DNA of 64,000 nt from Thermoanaerobaculia bacterium (GTDB lineage Bacteria > Acidobacteriota > Thermoanaerobaculia > Multivoradales > J023): positions 1-64,000 of the forward strand of contig JALCBJ010000007.1 in NCBI GenBank assembly GCA_028066595.1. The letters run 5' to 3'. The notes beneath the pieces were generated by a model. The model saw only the letters and a program-made list of their open reading frames with translations, ran no database searches and was not told the origin of the DNA. A program made the translations under genes and the position numbers. Shown in pieces: positions 62,401 through 64,000 of this stretch. Each line of letters starts with the position of its first letter. The stretch's first letter is position 1.

Positions 62401-64000
62401 TCCTCCGTCGGCCCGCACCAGGGCACGGCGGTGGGGAAGGTCCGTCTCGTGGGCTCGACCCAAGAGCTGGATGTCGTCATGGTGGGTCGTGGCATCGTCA
62501 GCGGTCGGGTGCTCTACGACGACGGCACGGTGCCGAGCGGGCTCCAGGTCTTCGCCCACAACCCGGTCTTCGACGCCGGCCGCCGAGCTTGGGTCGACGA
62601 CGCGGGCAACTACCGCATGGCCGAGGTGGCGGTCGGCACCGTCACTCTGTGGGCGCAGGACGACCGAGGTAACCGGGTCTTCCAGACCATCGAGGTGCCG
62701 ACCGCGGGCGCGGAGGTGAAACGCGACCTGGTCATGCTCCGAAGGCCAGACGCGGCCACGGCGCGTCTCTCGGGGCGCGCCACGGATTTCGCAACCGGCG
62801 AGCCCGAGTTGAACGCATACATCGCACTCTATGTGGATGGTGCGCGAGTGAACGTCGCGCGTACGGACGCCGATGGACTCTTCGATTTCGGCGTCGTACC
62901 CACCGGCGTGGCAGAGGTCGAAGCCTTCGACGGCACCACCGGCCGGCGCGGCACCCAGTTCTTCTTCGAGCTCGATCCTGACGAGGTGGAATACATCGAG
63001 CTGCAATTGCGCGACGACCGCGGCACGGTCGAAGGCTTCGTGCGTCATCGCCTCGTCGACGGTACGGTGGTGCCGGTGGCTGGAGCGGTCGTGTGGGCCG
63101 AAGGCACGCCGTTCAACACCATCACCGACGACCAGGGGTACTACGCGCTCGAAGACGTCTTTCCCGGCAGACGTCGGATCAAGGCGGCGAACCTCGAGGC
63201 CAACGAGGTCATCGAGGTATTCGCCACGGTTTCCGCAGGGGTGACCCAGAGCGCCGACCTGTACTTCGAAGACGAGTTCGAGGTCCAGGGTGGGCTCTAC
63301 GGCACGGTGCGCGATGCCGACGGCGAGGTCGTCGAAGGCGCCACCATCCACCTCGCCGGCGGTTATTTGTCCACCAACTGGCACCACGAAGCCCGTACCG
63401 ACGAAGACGGGCGTTTCTACATCGCCAACCTCGAGCCCGGCGTCTACGGCGTCCATGCCATGAAAGGCACCCGCGGTGGCATCACCTTTGCCGAAATTCG
63501 TTTCCCGGGCGACTCCGACGACGTCACGGTCCGCCTGCTGAGCGGCAAGATCCGCGGCCGCACCTTCGTGCGCGACGACCAGGGGTATGTCCAGGGCGTG
63601 AAGTCGACGATCACCTACCGTCACGTCGAAGTGGTGCAGCAGTGGGGAGTGGTGGCGGTGGCGCCAGACTTCAGCTACACCGAGACCGATGGCGACGGAT
63701 ACTTCGAGATCGACGCTCTGCATGGTCCTTATGAGATCTATGCCTACAACCCGTTCCAGGACACCGGCTATCGGAAGGTCAAGGGCTCCCTCGGGCCGAT
63801 CGGGCCGAATCACCAGATCGAATTCAAGCAGAACGGCTCGATCTCTGGCGTCGTCTGGCTCGAAGACGGGGAGACGCCAGCGGTCGGCGCCACGGTCAAG
63901 CTGCGGGGCGGCGCCTTCAATGACTACGACCTCGAGACCGACGAAGAGGGCCGCTTCACCTTCGAGCTGGTGCCGCCGGGCAGGTATCGCGTCACGGCTG
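59449..64000 (+). CDS. very large secreted protein with repeated carboxypeptidase-regulatory-like domains, cut by window edge
   Basis: 1517 codons are open and the frame leaves the window. Signal peptide MSNRNRLVGILLPLIALALGPG. Residues 25-430: beta-rich, with DUF11/Ig-like stretches (SLFVTLSNLGNAPVNGIDFNLR). About 490-680: helical region (RQTIHERVYQLVQAARHLALG). About 760-880: Ig-like module with PFEVISAIQNHVIDPSGHVI. From about 900 on: at least six prealbumin-like carboxypeptidase-regulatory units (VEGQVIDPYGQPLPYAEVGL, VSGRVLYDDGT, LSGRATDFATGE, VEGFVRHRLVDGT, LYGTVRDADGEVV, ISGVVWLEDGETP), each with a DxDGxF turn. No anchor is seen in the part available. Divergent from the FHA activator; the plus-strand frame is supported over the antisense ones by domain content. 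Confidence 0.85.
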   Translation, partial: MSNRNRLVGILLPLIALALGPGAVRSQDLGSGELLIAGTRLVVSPAEQTVPFETPTLIETSLEGYDVGLGILPPNLRVVGEFTGPEINGVLRLETQPNEPFRIPRLRLKGTYILQDIRLEQDGELLAYAEPREATVQVTRILVTSVSAQAMTEDEMRSYGVVVGDGSYQAFNLTFGFGLRNGELTHYTLPVVYRLYGTDAEDGFAEPQLSIPAFESDSRTTTSRFVAPRLAPFKIDLEPEVREQVQVPKGGCDFKQTPCRKDDPPAPPMVGVIMFPTDVSLLHQFFSVVLMVQNGAPEGDALTVRDLTAKARLPSGLRAAETEPPTPLGVPVPVRAPGPDGEVGTSDDLRLLVAQATGEAEFLVEGLREGSHIVEFDMQGVLEGMPGGPRPITGKAKGAVLVRDPTLAVSLAHPEVVRAHEPYSLFVTLSNLGNAPVNGIDFNLRASGLAGVQLAEGQGPTESVGSLLPGEAATVEFALVPQLTGRVIASSAKSGSALQPSFDFDVGISNGVPLSPLSLAMPKIIDELPAAFRTEAIGLLGLGHSLSTATPGVAPEAPRVTRQTIHERVYQLVQAARHLALGDNEFDALSVLAAEWLGSRDETWEWDRMRRSTDRGLAVTVELAEVFAQKSTVEAFERIATLTSYLDPQLVAAYGAGVRLEMQSRTSGKQSDDGAAARELPFVDLYPLDDGVVAMATTPEEGGYRAIVRRDHGGSFGLKVLLPAFDNGAMKVLSWSSVTLGAGAEAWVDFDAVEESLVLEIDDDGDGTADRSLPALTSTLLPRPFEVISAIQNHVIDPSGHVIEVLFSSEVDLESIVPRDAARFTIPGKVSNGGITPVEQDIGSNASGQIYIDNPFEGLFNPRVVRVVFDNPISPLVDPSENLLTVSDIQDVLGRRLVGQTVPVILTVDQPGIRVEGQVIDPYGQPLPYAEVGLWQWDRSGIEGLTVECRKHRTAAVRADGEGRFEFDYVRETDCSARFELKAASSVGPHQGTAVGKVRLVGSTQELDVVMVGRGIVSGRVLYDDGTVPSGLQVFAHNPVFDAGRRAWVDDAGNYRMAEVAVGTVTLWAQDDRGNRVFQTIEVPTAGAEVKRDLVMLRRPDAATARLSGRATDFATGEPELNAYIALYVDGARVNVARTDADGLFDFGVVPTGVAEVEAFDGTTGRRGTQFFFELDPDEVEYIELQLRDDRGTVEGFVRHRLVDGTVVPVAGAVVWAEGTPFNTITDDQGYYALEDVFPGRRRIKAANLEANEVIEVFATVSAGVTQSADLYFEDEFEVQGGLYGTVRDADGEVVEGATIHLAGGYLSTNWHHEARTDEDGRFYIANLEPGVYGVHAMKGTRGGITFAEIRFPGDSDDVTVRLLSGKIRGRTFVRDDQGYVQGVKSTITYRHVEVVQQWGVVAVAPDFSYTETDGDGYFEIDALHGPYEIYAYNPFQDTGYRKVKGSLGPIGPNHQIEFKQNGSISGVVWLEDGETPAVGATVKLRGGAFNDYDLETDEEGRFTFELVPPGRYRVTA

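Noticed and set aside
60787-63813. 1008-codon open frame on the minus strand
   Set aside because: It is antisense to the plus-strand giant surface protein, lacks any recognisable domain and is rich in His, Asp, Val and Arg as expected of a shadow in high-GC DNA. The plus-strand frame has a signal peptide and clear repeated domains.

Overview
The window is dense, high-GC bacterial chromosome with no rRNA, tRNA, CRISPR array or recognisable insertion sequence. Its gene content points to an Acidobacteriota-type organism, perhaps Thermoanaerobaculia-like; that is an inference from content, not from a marker gene. The pointers are a secreted tricorn protease next to an S9 peptidase, a VPS10/BNR-repeat 'glycosyl hydrolase', an ADOP-type permease, sigma-70 factors of the ECF 'X6' kind coupled to PknB/TPR kinases, a winged-helix/PD40 one-component regulator, type IV pilus genes, TonB import, and surface proteins ending in a DGFESGNTT-W tail.

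Layout. 1-3.8 kb: hybrid histidine kinase, then two paralogous small envelope proteins closed by a strong terminator. 4.2-9.5 kb: tricorn protease and S9 peptidase operon for extracellular or periplasmic protein breakdown. 9.7-11.5 kb: YbjN-like protein and M29 aminopeptidase, convergent on a shared inverted repeat. 11.7-17.6 kb: pilT-pilC-pilS-pilR (pilus retraction, platform, two-component control). 17.5-20.3 kb: minus-strand operon of a DUF4388 protein, an FmdB zinc ribbon, a small membrane protein and a glycosyltransferase-like membrane protein. 20.5-32.4 kb: mostly housekeeping (moeA, upp, bactofilin, gcvP, uppP, rnhA) plus a TonB receptor with a readable promoter and operator-like palindromes. 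32.4-43.7 kb: winged-helix/PD40 regulator, three secreted proteins, a frameshifted modular surface protein, the VPS10-type protein and a Kelch protein cotranscribed with an AraC regulator.

44.7-47 kb is a decay zone. A truncated secreted-protein start, a truncated kinase, an internally deleted ECF sigma factor and an internally deleted ADOP permease lie side by side. 47-51.2 kb is the intact counterpart, sigma factor - kinase/TPR - second sigma factor. 51.5-53.6 kb encodes a secreted protein with ten 21-residue calcium-binding-type repeats.

53.7-64 kb may be a working regulatory unit. An operon of an FHA-GAF-AAA+ activator and a receptor kinase with an HGD (not HRD) catalytic loop is transcribed away from a very large secreted protein that runs off the right edge (at least 1517 codons). 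The 950-bp gap between them holds a 19-bp palindrome, a 41-bp hairpin, a -24/-12 sigma-54-like element and a 16-codon leader frame abutting the large gene. The activator has GVATGV where sigma-54 activators have GAFTGA, so how it acts is an open question and, to me, the most interesting one in the window.
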